Below, piece after piece: positions 51,739-61,281 of a stretch of 64,000 nucleotides of DNA. Position 1 is the first letter of the stretch, and each line of letters begins with the position of its first letter. The stretch is from Sphingomonas populi (GTDB taxonomy: Bacteria; Pseudomonadota; Alphaproteobacteria; Sphingomonadales; Sphingomonadaceae): positions 1 to 64,000 of the forward strand of contig NZ_SGIS01000015.1 of the NCBI RefSeq assembly GCF_004208535.1. The letters run 5' to 3'. The notes below the pieces were generated by a model. That model was not told the DNA's origin. It saw only the letters and a list, made by a program, of their open reading frames with translations, and made no database searches. A program made the translations under genes and the position numbers.

Positions 51739-52334
51739 CGCGTGCGCCCAACACCATCAGGGGCGACACCATCAAGCGCGCGGTTGAGCGCGAGGACGTT
51801 GACATGCGGCTCACCGACCACGCCGAGCAGCGGTTGTTCGACATGATCCATCACGAGCGCACGCACCTTTTCGACCGGCAGGTTGCGTACCTTAGCGATA
51901 CGCTGTGCCTGATACAAAGCCGCCTCGGGGCTGAGATCGGGATCAAGCCCCGAGGCAGAGGCCGTCACCAGATCGGCGGGGACTTTGGTCCCTGGTGCGG
52001 AAGGCTTGGCGGCGGCGACATCGGCACGCACGCGGTCGACAAGCGCCTGCGAGGTCGGGCCGTAGTTCGAACCGGACGAGGCGAGGCCGTCATAGCCTTT
52101 GCCCGCCGCCGAAGGACGTGTCTTGAAATAGCGATCGCTGGTGAAGGCCTGACCGATCACGGTCGAGCCGATCACCTTGCCGCCTTGCGAGATCAGGCTG
52201 CCATTGGCCTGGCTCGGGAAGATCGTCTGGCCGATGCCGGTCAGCGCGAGCGGATAGGCGATGCCCAGCAGCAGCGCGAACAGCAGGGTCATGACGAGCG
52301 CGGGACGAAGTGCGGATGTGATGTCGTTGCCCAT
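51735..52334 (-). CDS. kdpC: KdpC subunit of potassium-transporting ATPase
   Basis: This is a 199-aa subunit with one N-terminal membrane span (ALVMTLLFALLLGIAYPLAL) and the typical FPSQANGSLI, then GSTVIGQAFTSDRYFKTRPS, YGPTSQALVDRV and PADLVTASASGLDPDLSPEA. It stabilises the complex and helps ATP binding by KdpB. It is eleven bases downstream of kdpB. All conserved segments are present. Confidence 0.95.
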   Translation of the reverse strand: MGNDITSALRPALVMTLLFALLLGIAYPLALTGIGQTIFPSQANGSLISQGGKVIGSTVIGQAFTSDRYFKTRPSAAGKGYDGLASSGSNYGPTSQALVDRVRADVAAAKPSAPGTKVPADLVTASASGLDPDLSPEAALYQAQRIAKVRNLPVEKVRALVMDHVEQPLLGVVGEPHVNVLALNRALDGVAPDGVGRTR

Positions 52335-52345
52335 GAGACTATTCC

Positions 52346-54376
52346 TCAGGCGAGACCGAGGCCGGTGACGGCCAGGTCGATGATCTTGATGCCGATGAAC
52401 GGGGCGACGAGGCCGCCCAGACCATAGACGGCGAGGTTGCGGGCGAGCAGCGGGCCGGCCCCCATCGGCTTGTACGCCACGCCCTTCAGCGCGAGCGGCA
52501 CCAGCAACGGGATGATGAGCGCGTTGAAGATGATCGCCGACAGGATCGCCGATTGCGGCGTCGCCAACCCCATCACGTTGAGCACCGCGAGGCCCGGATA
52601 GAGCACCACGAACATCGCCGGGATGATCGCGAAATATTTGGCGACATCGTTGGCGACCGAGAAGGTGGTGAGCGCGCCGCGCGTCATCAGCAATTGCTTG
52701 CCGAGACCCACGACCTCGATCAGCTTGGTCGGATCGCTGTCGAGATCGACCATGTTGCCGGCTTCGCGCGCGGCTTGCGTGCCGGTGTTCATGGCGACGC
52801 CGACATCGGCCTGTGCAAGCGCCGGTGCGTCGTTGGTGCCGTCACCGCACATCGCGACGAGGCGGCCACCCTCCTGCTCCTTGCGGATCAGCGCGAGCTT
52901 GTCCTCGGGCGTCGCCTGCGCGAGGAAATCGTCGACCCCCGCCTCGGCGGCGATCGCGGCGGCGGTCAGCGGGTTGTCGCCGGTGATCATCACCGTGCGG
53001 ATGCCCATCTGGCGAAGCTCGCCGAAGCGCTCGCGGATGCCGGCCTTGACGACATCCTTGAGGAAGATTGCGCCGAGCAACCGGCCGTCCTGCGCGACCG
53101 CCAGCGGCGTGCCGCCGGCGCGGGCGATCTCGTCGGTGATGCGGCGCAATTCGGTCGCCGCAGCCGTCTCGCCCGCACCCGGATTGGCGCGCAGGATCGA
53201 ATCGACCGCGCCCTTCTGGATCAGCGAGCCCGCGATCTGCACACCGGATATCCGGGTCTGCGCGGTGAACGGGATCACCTCGGCACCGGCCGGCAGGGCG
53301 GTGGTGGTGACCGCGAATTGCTCGCGCGCCAGCACCACGATCGAACGGCCTTCAGGCGTTTCGTCGGCGAGGCTGGCGAGCAGCGCGGCTTCGGCGAGGT
53401 CGGTCTGGCTCGCGCCGCCGACCGCACGGAATTCCGATGCCTGTCGGTCGCCCACGGTGATCGTGCCGGTCTTGTCGAGCAGCAGCACGTCGATGTCGCC
53501 CGCCGCCTCGACCGCACGGCCCGATTTGGCGAGCACGTTGAAGCGCACCAGCCGGTCCATGCCGGCGATGCCGATCGCCGAGAGCAACGCCGCGATTGTC
53601 GTCGGGATCAGCGTGATGAGCAGCGCGGCAAGCATCGCGACCGGGATGCTACCGCCGGCATAGCTGGCGAAACCGGGGATCGTGGCGACTGCGATCAGGA
53701 AGATGATCGTCAGGCCGACCAGCAGGATCGTCAGCGCGATCTCATTCGGGGTCTTCTGGCGCTCGGCACCCTCGACCAGCGCGATCATGCGGTCGAGGAA
53801 ACCCTGGCCCGGATTGACCGTCACCCGCACCTTGATCCGGTCGGAGAGGACGCGGGTGCCGGCGGTGACGGCTGAGCGGTCGCCACCCGCCTCGCGGATC
53901 ACCGGCGCGCTTTCGCCGGTGATCGCCGCTTCGTTGACCGAGGCGACACCCTCGACGACTTCGCCGTCGGAGGGGATCAATTCGCCGGTTTCGACCACGA
54001 CGACGTCGCCGATCCGCAAAGCACTGGCGGCAACGTCCTCGACGCCCGCGCCTTTGACGCGCTTGGCGGTGAGTTCCGCCTTGGTCGCGCGCAGCGACGC
54101 GGCCTGCGCCTTGCCACGGCCCTCGGCGATGGCTTCGGCGAAGGTGCCGAACAGCACCGTCAGCCAGAGCCAGATCACGAGCTGGAGCTTGAAGCCGATG
54201 CCGAGACCGTCATGCCCGACCACGAGGAGCAAGGTCAGCAGCGTGGCGACGATCGCGGTGGTGAACATCACCGGATTGCGGATCAGCTCCTTGGGGTTGA
54301 GTTTGCGGAAGGCGTCACCGATCGCGGGTACGATCAGATCGGCGGTGAACAGAGATTTCGCAGGTGTGCGTGCCAT
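52346..54376 (-). CDS. kdpB: KdpB P-type ATPase subunit
   Basis: This is a 676-aa catalytic subunit. The phosphorylation motif is [14 protein letters not shown] (Asp at about residue 305). TGES is seen as ITGESAPV (actuator), and the hinge is [20 protein letters not shown]. Hydrophobic spans lie at both ends. It couples ATP hydrolysis to potassium uptake through KdpA. It overlaps no neighbour and is 15 bases downstream of kdpA. Confidence 0.96.
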   Translation of the reverse strand: MARTPAKSLFTADLIVPAIGDAFRKLNPKELIRNPVMFTTAIVATLLTLLLVVGHDGLGIGFKLQLVIWLWLTVLFGTFAEAIAEGRGKAQAASLRATKAELTAKRVKGAGVEDVAASALRIGDVVVVETGELIPSDGEVVEGVASVNEAAITGESAPVIREAGGDRSAVTAGTRVLSDRIKVRVTVNPGQGFLDRMIALVEGAERQKTPNEIALTILLVGLTIIFLIAVATIPGFASYAGGSIPVAMLAALLITLIPTTIAALLSAIGIAGMDRLVRFNVLAKSGRAVEAAGDIDVLLLDKTGTITVGDRQASEFRAVGGASQTDLAEAALLASLADETPEGRSIVVLAREQFAVTTTALPAGAEVIPFTAQTRISGVQIAGSLIQKGAVDSILRANPGAGETAAATELRRITDEIARAGGTPLAVAQDGRLLGAIFLKDVVKAGIRERFGELRQMGIRTVMITGDNPLTAAAIAAEAGVDDFLAQATPEDKLALIRKEQEGGRLVAMCGDGTNDAPALAQADVGVAMNTGTQAAREAGNMVDLDSDPTKLIEVVGLGKQLLMTRGALTTFSVANDVAKYFAIIPAMFVVLYPGLAVLNVMGLATPQSAILSAIIFNALIIPLLVPLALKGVAYKPMGAGPLLARNLAVYGLGGLVAPFIGIKIIDLAVTGLGLA

Positions 54377-54391
54377 GATGGCGGCCCCCGA

Positions 54392-56095
54392 TCAGAAGGT
54401 TTTGCCGGCGATCATCGCGAGATGATCGGCGATGGGACCGAGCGCGAGGCTTGGCAGGAAGGTCAGGCCGCCCAGGATCATGATGATGCCGACGAGCAGA
54501 CCGACCCACAAAGCGCCCGTGGTCGGGAACGAGCCGGCCGAGGCCGGCGTGTATTTCTTGGCGGCGAGGCTGCCGGCGATGGCGAGCATCGGCACGATCA
54601 CGAAGAACCGCCCCAACCACATCGCGACGCCGAGCATGCCGTTGTAATAGGGCGTGTTCGCGGTGATGCCGGCGAAGGCCGAGCCGTTGTTGCCGACCGC
54701 GCTGGTGAAGGCGTAGAGGATTTCGCCAAAGCCATGCGGCCCCTTGTTGAGCGGCCCGGCAAGGCCATCGGCGACCACCGACGAGATCGCCGTCATGCCG
54801 AGAATGACGAGCGGTAGGATCGCGATCGCCAGCACCGCCAGTTTCACTTCGCGCGCCTCGATCTTCTTGCCGACATATTCGGGCGTGCGGCCAACCATCA
54901 GCCCGGCGACGAACACCGCCAGGATCGCGAACAGCAGGAAGCCGTAGATGCCTGCGCCGACGCCGCCGACAACGACCTCGCCCAACTGGATGTTGAACAG
55001 CGGGATCATCCCGCCGAGCGCGGTGAAGCTGTCATGCATCGCGTTGACCGCGCCGCATGATGCCGCCGTGGTGACGACCGCGAACAGCGAGGAGGCGACG
55101 ATGCCGAAGCGCACCTCCTTGCCCTCCATATTGCCCCCGGCGACGCCGAGATGGTGGAGGATCGGGTTGCCGGCGGCTTCCTGCCAATAGGCGACGGTGG
55201 TGCCGGCGAGGAACAGGATCACCATCGCCGACAGGATCGCCCAGCCCTGCTTGGTGTTGCCGACCGCCTTGCCGAACGTCCACGTCAGCCCGAAGCCGAT
55301 CACGAAGATCGACAGCATCTGGACGAGGTTGGTGAGCGCGGTCGGGTTTTCGAACGGATGCGCGCTATTGGCGTTGAAGAAGCCACCGCCATTGGTGCCG
55401 AGCATCTTGATTGCTTCCTGGCTCGCCACCGGGCCGATCGCGAGCGTCTGCTTGACGCCTTCCAGCGTCGCCACATCGACCGATCCGGCGAGCGTCTGCG
55501 GTACGCCGCTGGCGATCAGGAACAGCGCGTAGACGATCGAGAGCGGCAGCAGCAGGTACAGCGTTACGCGCGTGCAATCCGCCCAGAAATTGCCGACCGT
55601 CTTCGCCTCCCGCCGCGCGAACCCGCGAAACAGCGCGAAGGCGAGCGCGATACCGGTCGCCGCCGACATGAAGTTGTGGATCGTCAGCCCGAGCATCTGC
55701 GACAGGTTCGACATGGTCGATTCGCCGGAATAGCTCTGCCAGTTGGTGTTGGTGGTGAAGCTGATCGCGGTGTTGGCGGCGAGATGCTCGCTGGTGCCCG
55801 CGAAGCCGAGCGGGTTGCCGGGCAGCACGCCCTGCAACCGCAGGATCGCATAGGTGAAGAACATCAGCACCGCGTTGAACAGCAGCATGTGGACGGCATA
55901 GCGCCGCCAGCCCTGCTCCTGCGTCGGGTCGATCCCGGCGAGGCGGTAGAAGCCGCGCTCGACGGGTCCGAACACGGTGTGGAGCGGCGTGCGCCGTCCC
56001 TCGTAGAGCGCGTGCAGCCACAACCCCATCGGCTTGGTAAGCGCGAGGAGGATGCCGACGAACGCGGCGATGAGAATCCAGCCCTGGATGGTCAT
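54392..56095 (-). CDS. kdpA: KdpA potassium-channel subunit
   Basis: This is a 567-aa inner-membrane protein with about ten spans and the four pore-loop repeats of KdpA. The segments [34 protein letters not shown] and [12 protein letters not shown] carry selectivity-filter glycines. It forms the potassium path of the high-affinity Kdp pump. It lies 13 bases after kdpF. Length and all repeats are normal. Confidence 0.96.
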   Translation of the reverse strand: MTIQGWILIAAFVGILLALTKPMGLWLHALYEGRRTPLHTVFGPVERGFYRLAGIDPTQEQGWRRYAVHMLLFNAVLMFFTYAILRLQGVLPGNPLGFAGTSEHLAANTAISFTTNTNWQSYSGESTMSNLSQMLGLTIHNFMSAATGIALAFALFRGFARREAKTVGNFWADCTRVTLYLLLPLSIVYALFLIASGVPQTLAGSVDVATLEGVKQTLAIGPVASQEAIKMLGTNGGGFFNANSAHPFENPTALTNLVQMLSIFVIGFGLTWTFGKAVGNTKQGWAILSAMVILFLAGTTVAYWQEAAGNPILHHLGVAGGNMEGKEVRFGIVASSLFAVVTTAASCGAVNAMHDSFTALGGMIPLFNIQLGEVVVGGVGAGIYGFLLFAILAVFVAGLMVGRTPEYVGKKIEAREVKLAVLAIAILPLVILGMTAISSVVADGLAGPLNKGPHGFGEILYAFTSAVGNNGSAFAGITANTPYYNGMLGVAMWLGRFFVIVPMLAIAGSLAAKKYTPASAGSFPTTGALWVGLLVGIIMILGGLTFLPSLALGPIADHLAMIAGKTF

Positions 56096-56108
56096 GGATG
56101 TGCTCCCT

Positions 56109-56198
56109 TCAGAAGCGTTCGGGCCGGACGAGCACGGCCACGAGATAGAAAAGCAGACCGATGGTGGTCAGCGCGGCGAGCCAGAGGTCGAGCGTCAT
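56109..56198 (-). CDS. kdpF: KdpF small membrane subunit
   Basis: This is a 29-aa peptide, [20 protein letters not shown] and AVLVRPERF, a single membrane span with a basic tail as in other KdpF proteins. It lies 13 bases upstream of kdpA and is expected to stabilise the complex. It is too short for usual gene finders. Confidence 0.88.
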   Translation of the reverse strand: MTLDLWLAALTTIGLLFYLVAVLVRPERF

Positions 56199-56205
56199 CG
56201 CCGCC

Positions 56206-56289
56206 TCACGCATTGTCGCAGAGGCGGACATAGGCGAGCGTCGCCGCCACCAGCCCGGCCATCACTGCGATCCAGAGCAGATCCTGCAT
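56206..56289 (-). CDS. Second small membrane peptide of the kdp operon
   Basis: This is a 27-aa frame, MQDLLWIAVMAGLVAATLAY and VRLCDNA, with a single membrane span. AAAGGAATATCGC lies directly before its ATG. It ends seven bases before the kdpF start and has the same orientation, so it heads the kdp operon. It resembles the small extra peptide that often precedes kdpF in alphaproteobacteria. Its function is unknown. Confidence 0.7.
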   Translation of the reverse strand: MQDLLWIAVMAGLVAATLAYVRLCDNA

Positions 56290-56851
56290 GCGATATTCCT
56301 TTCGAGATGCGAATGCGCGCATCGCGAAGCACGGCCCCACGCCGCACGTCGCGGTCGCGCGGGGTTCAGGCGGAGCGGACCGCCGGGAGGGTTATGGCGC
56401 AAAGCGGATTAGCGGCAGCGGCGTGGGCCGGCCGTACAATGGCACCTGTCATGATCGTCCTCGATCACGATGCGCCGCGCCCGACATCCGGCCGCGAACC
56501 CTCGTGAGGACGCCTAATTAGGCTCGACTCGCATAGGGATTCGAGATCGATTCCCGGAGGAACGCATAGGTTTTACATAGTATTTGCGCTGGGAGACGCG
56601 CTCACGGCGCGGGGTGGCGCGCGCCTCGCTCCTTCCCCGTTCGTCCCGAGCGAAGTCGAGGGACAAGCCCGGAGCGCAGGTGTCTCGACTTCGCTCGACA
56701 CGAACGGATGGGGAGGAGCGTATGAATCCGCCCGCCCGCCCGCCCGTGCCGAGCGCAATCGGAGCAACGTGTCTGGTTTGGCAACAGCGCTCAGCGGTGT
56801 CGCGACGTTGAGAAGGCGAGACGGCCAAAAGCCACCCCACCCGAAATCACC
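56290..56851. promoter_or_regulatory. kdp upstream region and intergenic DNA
   Basis: About 560 bases between the kdp operon and nrdB hold no supported gene. The kdp promoter and KdpE sites should lie near 56290..56500. A palindromic element (56638..56706) is listed separately. No operator is claimed. Confidence 0.4.
56638..56706. repeat. REP-like inverted repeat element
   Basis: The left arm CGTTCGTCCCGAGCGAAGTC (56638..56657, continuing GAGGGAC) and right arm TGTCTCGACTTCGCTCGACA (56681..56700, continuing CGAACG) are near-perfect inverted copies around a 16-base centre. This 'cgaagtcgag' palindrome is common between sphingomonad genes. Confidence 0.8.
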
Positions 56852-57910
56852 TCACTCCGCAGCCACGCCCGCGCGCGAGAACATGTCCCCGCCCTGCTCG
56901 CCGGCATCCTCGTTCGCGGCCGGGCCGGCCTTGGCTTTCTTGCGCGTGTCGAACGAATCCCACACCTCGTTCCAGTTGCCGCGCGTCGCCGCCTTCGAAT
57001 ATTCGGTCGCGCGCTGTTCGAAGAAATTGGCGTGCTCGACGCCGTTGAGCAACGGCGCCAGCCAGGGCAGGGGATGTTCGTCGATCATGTAGATCGGCTT
57101 CATGCCGAGCTGCCCCAGCCGCCAGTCGGCGATGTAGCGGATGTACTTCTTGATCTCCTTGGGGGTCATGCCGTTGACCGGCCCCATCTCGAACGCGAGA
57201 TCGATGAAATTGTCCTCGAGATGCACCGTCGTCTGGCACATGTCGCGAATGTCGGACTTGACCGACTTGGTGAAACAGTCGCGCTCGCGCACGAAGGTGT
57301 GGAACAGCTTGACGATGCCCTCGCAATGCAGGCTCTCGTCGCGGATCGACCAGGTGACGATCTGCCCCATGCCCTTCATCTTGTTGAAGCGCGGGAAGTT
57401 CATCAGCATCGCGAAGCTCGCGAACAACTGAAGCCCCTCGGTGAAGCCGCCGAACATCGCCAGCGTCTTGGCGATATCCTCGTCATTGTCGACACCGAAG
57501 GTCTGCAGGTAATCGTGCTTGTCCTTCATCTCGCTATATTCGAGGAAGGCGCCGTACTCGCTCTCGGGCATGCCAATTGTGTCGAGCAAATGGCTGTACG
57601 CGGCGATATGCACCGTCTCCATGTTGGAGAAGGCGGCGAGCATCATCTTGATCTCGGTCGGCTTGAAGATGCGGCCGTATTTCTCGTGGTAGCAATCCTG
57701 CACCTCGACATCGGCCTGCGTGAAGAAACGGAAGATCTGCGTGAGCAAATTGCGCTCGTGATCGCTGAGCTTCTGCGCCCAGTCCCGGCAATCCTCGCCG
57801 AGCGGCACTTCCTCCGGCATCCAGTGGATCTGCTGCTGACGCTTCCAGAAATCGAACGCCCACGGGTATTCGAACGGTTTGTACTGCTTGCGGGCTTCGA
57901 GGAGGGACAT
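56852..57910 (-). CDS. nrdB: Ribonucleotide reductase class I, beta subunit
   Basis: This is a 352-aa R2 protein that holds the di-iron and tyrosyl-radical centre. EVPLGEDCRDWAQKLSDHER, EIKMMLAAFSNMETVHIAAY (carboxylate and His ligands) and DESLHCEGIVKLF show the usual ligand pattern. AAAGGCG lies before ATG 57910. nrdA is nearby on the same strand, but four other genes lie between them. It works in dNTP synthesis. No inserted ATP-cone is seen at its N-terminus. Confidence 0.95.
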   Translation of the reverse strand: MSLLEARKQYKPFEYPWAFDFWKRQQQIHWMPEEVPLGEDCRDWAQKLSDHERNLLTQIFRFFTQADVEVQDCYHEKYGRIFKPTEIKMMLAAFSNMETVHIAAYSHLLDTIGMPESEYGAFLEYSEMKDKHDYLQTFGVDNDEDIAKTLAMFGGFTEGLQLFASFAMLMNFPRFNKMKGMGQIVTWSIRDESLHCEGIVKLFHTFVRERDCFTKSVKSDIRDMCQTTVHLEDNFIDLAFEMGPVNGMTPKEIKKYIRYIADWRLGQLGMKPIYMIDEHPLPWLAPLLNGVEHANFFEQRATEYSKAATRGNWNEVWDSFDTRKKAKAGPAANEDAGEQGGDMFSRAGVAAE

Positions 57911-57966
57911 GGGGTACGCCTTTCGAGTCTTAAATCAGAAATTGGAAGAAACTGTCGCGGGGTTGC

Positions 57967-58161
57967 TCACGCCGTCACCCACGCCATCGTCGCGAAGCCG
58001 GCGAGGAACAGCGCCGCCGCCGCCAGCATCGCACCGCCGATGCGCTGGCGGTAGGTCGCCGCCGCGTCCGCCGCCCGGCCCGAGCGCGAGACCAGCGCCA
58101 CGCCGCACACGAACGCACCGCCCGCGCACGCGTCGATCGCGATCAGCGCGCGTGGGATCAC
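57967..58161 (-). CDS. Small membrane protein, 64 aa
   Basis: The protein has two hydrophobic segments (ALIAIDACAGGAFVCGVALV and GGAMLAAAALFLAGFATMAW) with a short basic loop between. It is not recognised. Its ATG overlaps the stop of the lipoprotein gene upstream on the same strand (58158..58161), so the two are an operon. Confidence 0.7.
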   Translation of the reverse strand: MIPRALIAIDACAGGAFVCGVALVSRSGRAADAAATYRQRIGGAMLAAAALFLAGFATMAWVTA

Positions 58162-58457
58162 CGCCGCACCGTCCGCGTGACATAGACGGTGCGCGTGCGG
58201 TGCGAGCCGACGCCGAGGAACACGATGCCGATGAAATAGCCGAAATCATACCAGCCGCCCTGGTTCGGCACGGCATAGACCGCCACCTCCTGCACGAACA
58301 GCGACAGCACCCACGCCACCGGGAAGATGAAGCCATGCCACACCCCGAGCAGGAAGCCCGGCGTATCGGCGCCATGTTGCACCGAACTCGCGACGCGGTG
58401 CGCGCAGGCGGCGAGCGCGAGCGTCAGCGCCAGCAGTGGAATCAGGCGGTGTTTCAT
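58158..58457 (-). CDS. Putative lipoprotein with membrane segment, 99 aa
   Basis: From ATG 58457 the protein begins MKHRLIPLLALTLALAACAH, a lipoprotein signal with LAAC. Its second half has FIFPVAWVLSLFVQEVAVYA and FGYFIGIVFLGVGS, two hydrophobic segments. The ATG at 58490 is less likely because it precedes the signal peptide. Not recognised otherwise. It is coupled to the small membrane protein downstream. Confidence 0.75.
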   Translation of the reverse strand: MKHRLIPLLALTLALAACAHRVASSVQHGADTPGFLLGVWHGFIFPVAWVLSLFVQEVAVYAVPNQGGWYDFGYFIGIVFLGVGSHRTRTVYVTRTVRR

Positions 58458-58531
58458 CTTGCTCCCTCGCTTGCATCGTTTCGGGCGCATATGCGTTCAG
58501 TCCCGGCAACCACAACGCAGGAGCATTCCAC

Positions 58532-58774
58532 ATGGCCGACACCAGCGCGATCAAAGAGCATATGGAAGTCATCGGCGCCGACGGCGTCCATGTCGGCACC
58601 GTCGACCATCTCGATGGCGACCGTATCAAGCTGACCAAGAAGGACAGCGGGCAAGGCAGCCATGAAGGGCACCACCATTACATCTCGCTCGGCCTCGTCG
58701 CCGACGTCGAAGGCGACAAGGTCCGCCTGAGCGCCAACGCCGACGTCGCTGTGACGTTCGAAGAGGAAGCCTAA
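58532..58774 (+). CDS. DUF2171-family protein
   Basis: This is an 80-aa protein: IKEHMEVIGADGVHVGTVDH, then LDGDRIKLTKKD and HHHYISLGLVADVEGDKVRL. This is the DUF2171 (PRC-barrel-like) pattern found in many sphingomonads. It starts at ATG 58532 after GCAGGAG. Its role is unknown; PRC-barrel relatives bind nucleic acids or stress partners. A repeat element follows directly. Confidence 0.9.
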   Translation: MADTSAIKEHMEVIGADGVHVGTVDHLDGDRIKLTKKDSGQGSHEGHHHYISLGLVADVEGDKVRLSANADVAVTFEEEA

Positions 58775-58786
58775 GCCTTCTTTCTT

Positions 58787-58845
58787 CCCTCTCCCCTTGT
58801 GGGAGAGGGAGGGAGCCGCAAAGCGGCGGAAGGGTGAGGGGGCCG
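58787..58845 (+). repeat. Intergenic palindromic repeat, copy 1
   Basis: The block TTCCCTCTCCCCTTGTGGGA, then GAGGGAGGGAGCCGCAAAGC and GGCGGAAGGGTGAGGGG, is one unit of a widespread alphaproteobacterial element. The inverted copy follows at 58866..58918. Confidence 0.8.
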
Positions 58846-58853
58846 AGGCGAAG

Positions 58854-59261
58854 TTACGCTGCATCATTCCCCCTCATCCGGCCCTTCGGGCCACCTTCTC
58901 CCACAAGGGGAGAAGGAAGGTTGTCAGCGATCACCGCTATGACGCCTTCGATATTCGTCAGCACATCATTGTTCCAGAAGCGGATCACGCGATAGCCTTC
59001 ACCTTCGATGAAGCGCGTGCGTTTCTCGTCCTTCGCGGCATCGTCGGCATGCTGGCCGCCATCGATCTCGATGACCAGCCGCGCCTGATGCGAGCAGAAG
59101 TCTGCGTGATAAACGCCAAGTGACACCTGAAACCGGAATTTCGCCTCGGGAAAGGCGTCCCGTAAGGCGCGGCGGACATGCTTCTCGGCTTCGGTCGCAT
59201 CACGGCGCAATTGGCGCGATCGATTCGTGGTCGAAGCGGGCAGCAGTTGGCGCTTGGTCAA
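58854..59261 (-). CDS. DUF559-domain protein (Vsr-like nuclease fold)
   Basis: This is a 135-aa protein from TTG 59261 (family start LTKRQLLPA), followed by RRDATEAEKHVRRALRDAFP and FRFQVSLGVYHADFCSHQAR, then LVIEIDGGQHADDAAKDEKR, FIEGEGYRVIRFWNNDVLTN. This is the DUF559 fold, related to very-short-patch endonucleases; Glu/Asp of VIEIDGGQH and the Trp/Asn of RFWNND are the key positions. Both ends of the open frame run into copies of a palindromic repeat (58866..58918 and 59275..59335), so the true coding part ends near VIADNL and the rest is repeat-derived. ATG 59357 would put the start inside the repeat. Confidence 0.85.
   Translation of the reverse strand: MTKRQLLPASTTNRSRQLRRDATEAEKHVRRALRDAFPEAKFRFQVSLGVYHADFCSHQARLVIEIDGGQHADDAAKDEKRTRFIEGEGYRVIRFWNNDVLTNIEGVIAVIADNLPSPLVGEGGPKGRMRGNDAA
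58866..58918 (-). repeat. Intergenic palindromic repeat, copy 2 (overlaps DUF559 end)
   Basis: On the minus strand CCTTCCTTCTCCCCTTGTGG, then GAGAAGGTGGCCCGAAGGGC and CGGATGAGGGGG form a unit inverted relative to copy 1. It encodes the last residues of the DUF559 frame (PSPLVGEGGPKGRMRGN). Confidence 0.8.
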
Positions 59262-59274
59262 GCCGTCCGCATTG

Positions 59275-59335
59275 CCCCTCACTCTCCCGCGCTTGGTGCG
59301 AGCCGCTCCCTCTCCCACAAGTGGAGAGGGGTTTG
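59275..59335 (-). repeat. Intergenic palindromic repeat, copy 3 (before DUF559)
   Basis: On the minus strand ACCCCTCTCCACTTGTGGGA, then GAGGGAGCGGCTCGCACCAA and GCGCGGGAGAGTGAGGGG form a third unit in the same orientation as copy 2. It would encode NPSPLVGEGAARTKRGRVRG at the front of the longer DUF559 frame. Confidence 0.8.
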
Positions 59336-59358
59336 AAAGGCGACCTACCTCAGCCACC

Positions 59359-61281
59359 TCACTGGCACGCCAGGCATTCGTCGTAATCCGTGCTCTCGCC
59401 CAGCTCGAACTTCGGCGCGTCGATCGTGTTGTCGGCTTCCACGCCGCCCGCGAAGCCGGCGCGCTGCACCGATTTCGAGCGCAGGTAATACAGCGACTTG
59501 ATGCCCAACTCCCATGCGCGGAAGTGCAGCATCAGCAGATCCCATTTCTCGACATCGGCGGGAATGAACAGGTTGAGCGAGGTCGACTGGTCGATATACG
59601 GCGTGCGATCGGCCTGAAGTTCGATCAGCCAGCGCTGGTCGATCTCGAAGCTGGTCTTGTAGCAATCCTTTTCCTCGGTGGAGAGGAAGTCGAGATGCTG
59701 CACCGATCCGCCGCGCTCGAGGATCGAGTTCCACACCGCTTCGGCATTCTTCGATTTGTCGATCAGCAATTTCTCCAGATACGGATTGCGGATCGAGAAG
59801 CTGCCCGACAGCGTCTTGTGCGTATAGACGTTGGCCGGGATCGGCTCGATGCACGCGCTGGTGCCGCCGCAGATGATCGAGATCGACGCGGTCGGCGCGA
59901 TCGCCATCTTGCACGAGAAGCGCTCCATCACGCCGCGATCGGCGGCGTCGGGGCAGGGGCCACGCTCAACCGCCAAGTGCATCGAGGCTTCGTCGACCTG
60001 CGCCTTGATGTGCTTGAACATGCGCAGGTTCCACGACTTCGCCATCGCGCCCTCGAAGGCGAGCCCGCGCGCCTGCAGGAACGAATGGAACCCCATCACG
60101 CCGAGGCCGACCGACCGCTCGCGCATCGCCGAGTATGCGGCGTGCTCCATGCCCGGCTCGGCACGGTCGATGAAATCCTGCAGCACATTGTCGAGGAAGC
60201 GCATCACGTCCTCGATGAAGCCCTTGGCGTCCTTCCACTGGTCCCACGTCTCGAAATTGAGCGAGGACAGGCAGCATACCGCCGTGCGATCGTTGCCGAG
60301 ATGGTCCTTGCCGGTCGGCAGCGTGATCTCGCTGCACAGGTTCGAAGTCGAGACCTTGAGGCCGAGCTCGCGGTGATGCTTCGGCATGTTCTTGTTCACA
60401 TGGTCGGCGAAGACGATGTACGGTTCGCCGGTGGCGAGCCGCGTCTCGACGAGCTTCTGGAACAGCGCGCGCGCGTTGACCGTGCTGCGCACCGATCCGT
60501 CCTTGGGGCTGACCAGATCCCAGTCGGCGCCGTCGCGCACCGCCTCCATGAAGGCGTCGGGAATCAGCACGCCGTGGTGCAGGTTGAGCGCCTTGCGGTT
60601 GAAATCGCCCGAGGGTTTGCGGATTTCGAGGAACTCCTCAATCTCGGGATGCGAGACGTCGAGATAGCAGGCCGCCGAGCCGCGCCGCAGCGACCCTTGC
60701 GAAATCGCCAGCGTCAGCGAATCCATCACGCGCACGAACGGGATGATCCCGCTGGTCTTGCCGTTGAGGCCGACCGGCTCGCCGATGCCGCGCACATTGC
60801 CCCAATAGGTGCCGATGCCGCCGCCGCGCGAGGCGAGCCAGACGTTCTCGTTCCACGTATCGACGATGCCGTTGAGGCTGTCGGGCACCGAATTGAGGAA
60901 GCACGAGATCGGCAGGCCGCGCCCGGTGCCGCCGTTCGACAGCACCGGCGTCGCCGGCATGAACCACAATTGCGAGATGTAGTCGTACAGCCGCTGCGCG
61001 TGGCCGGCATCGTCGGCATAGGCCGAGGCGACGCGCACGAACAGATCCTGGAAGCGCTCGCCCGGCAGCAGATAGCGGTCGGTCAGCGTCTCCTTGCCGA
61101 AATCGGTGAGCAGGGCGTCACGGGAATGATCGACCTCGACCGGATAGAGCTGTGCGCGCACCGCCTTCGAATCGCCGCGTTCAGCCAGCTTGCGGTCGGC
61201 GCCGCTGCTATCGACTTTCGTCGCTTCGATCGTGTCGGTCGCCATCTCTACGCTCACTTCCTGGGTGTCCCTGAAATCCAT
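59359..61281 (-). CDS. nrdA: Ribonucleotide reductase class I, alpha subunit
   Basis: This is a 640-aa R1 protein that reduces ribonucleotides. The catalytic region has SNGGTGRGLPISCFLNSVPD (first active-site Cys) and SRGGGIGTYWGNVRG. NLCSEITLPTG holds the second Cys/Glu pair, and the C-terminal Cys pair is DECLACQ. ATG 61281 is chosen because the family start lies there. The alpha-type ATP-cone, normally about 90 residues at the N-terminus, is not visible; the protein begins near the ten-stranded barrel. It needs NrdB, encoded 1.4 kb downstream on the same strand. Confidence 0.95.
   Translation of the reverse strand: MDFRDTQEVSVEMATDTIEATKVDSSGADRKLAERGDSKAVRAQLYPVEVDHSRDALLTDFGKETLTDRYLLPGERFQDLFVRVASAYADDAGHAQRLYDYISQLWFMPATPVLSNGGTGRGLPISCFLNSVPDSLNGIVDTWNENVWLASRGGGIGTYWGNVRGIGEPVGLNGKTSGIIPFVRVMDSLTLAISQGSLRRGSAACYLDVSHPEIEEFLEIRKPSGDFNRKALNLHHGVLIPDAFMEAVRDGADWDLVSPKDGSVRSTVNARALFQKLVETRLATGEPYIVFADHVNKNMPKHHRELGLKVSTSNLCSEITLPTGKDHLGNDRTAVCCLSSLNFETWDQWKDAKGFIEDVMRFLDNVLQDFIDRAEPGMEHAAYSAMRERSVGLGVMGFHSFLQARGLAFEGAMAKSWNLRMFKHIKAQVDEASMHLAVERGPCPDAADRGVMERFSCKMAIAPTASISIICGGTSACIEPIPANVYTHKTLSGSFSIRNPYLEKLLIDKSKNAEAVWNSILERGGSVQHLDFLSTEEKDCYKTSFEIDQRWLIELQADRTPYIDQSTSLNLFIPADVEKWDLLMLHFRAWELGIKSLYYLRSKSVQRAGFAGGVEADNTIDAPKFELGESTDYDECLACQ

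Noticed and set aside
49342..51846. 834-codon open frame opposite kdpD
   Set aside because: Antisense shadow of KdpD, composed of Arg/His/Gln-rich low-information sequence without domains.
54212..56233. Plus-strand frames opposite kdpA and kdpB
   Set aside because: Shadows of the kdp genes; no domain or ribosome site.
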